Assembly (NCBI GenBank): GCA_028290225.1
Contig: JAQGKH010000046.1
Location: 1 to 6,396, forward strand
Direction of reading: 5' to 3'
Source of the DNA: Devosia sp.
GTDB taxonomy: Bacteria > Pseudomonadota > Alphaproteobacteria > Rhizobiales > Devosiaceae
DNA length: 6,396 nucleotides
The first letter of the stretch is position 1, and each line of letters begins with the position of its first letter. The position numbers and the translations under genes are program-made. Positions 6,367 through 6,396 of the stretch are shown here, piece after piece. Below the pieces are notes generated by a model. It searched no databases and was not told the origin of the DNA. It worked only from the letters and a program-made list of their open reading frames with translations.

Positions 6367-6396
6367 GCCTGCATATAGCCTGAAGCTGGTGTTTCA

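Noticed and set aside
6324..6395. A 23-codon open end on the minus strand terminating in TGA at the right edge
   Set aside because: Too short, with no recognisable motif, and other frames there are also open. It could be the tail of a gene beyond the edge but cannot be supported.

Overview
This 6.4-kb window looks like chromosomal DNA from an alphaproteobacterium, most likely a member of the Hyphomicrobiales and possibly Devosia-like. The basis is the high G+C content, a PdhS/DivL-style soluble PAS kinase, a typical soil-type dipeptide/oligopeptide ABC transporter, and a tRNA-His of the alphaproteobacterial type (no G-1, U72, A73). The genus is a guess; the class is well supported.

Layout, right to left, because all protein genes are on the minus strand. 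A tRNA-His gene (6199-6275, plus strand) is followed by 121 bp without a callable gene. A 255-bp divergent intergenic region (5944-6198) holds a promoter-like pair for the tRNA, a G/C hairpin, helically phased GTTC repeats and a near-perfect 15-bp inverted repeat just upstream of the next gene. Next is a 980-residue multi-PAS protein of the histidine-kinase superfamily (3001-5943). Its phosphoacceptor His and the signature residues of its ATP-binding boxes are replaced, so it reads as a pseudokinase. After a 164-bp gap comes the start of an ABC importer operon: a family-5 solute-binding protein (1355-2836), a DppB-type permease (377-1333) and a DppC-type permease (377 to beyond the left edge). 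The ATPase genes are not in view and would be expected further left.

How it works together: the binding protein would capture a peptide-like solute in the periplasm and hand it to a DppB/DppC heterodimer. The dppB-like gene, however, has an in-frame amber codon in the cytoplasmic loop that docks the ATPase. The frame is otherwise intact on both sides, so as written the transporter should be non-functional unless the codon is suppressed or is a sequencing error.

The two most notable points are the degenerate kinase, which is probably a regulatory scaffold rather than an enzyme, and the amber-interrupted permease. I see no mobile element, CRISPR array or phage gene. The long plus-strand open frames opposite the genes are codon-bias shadows.
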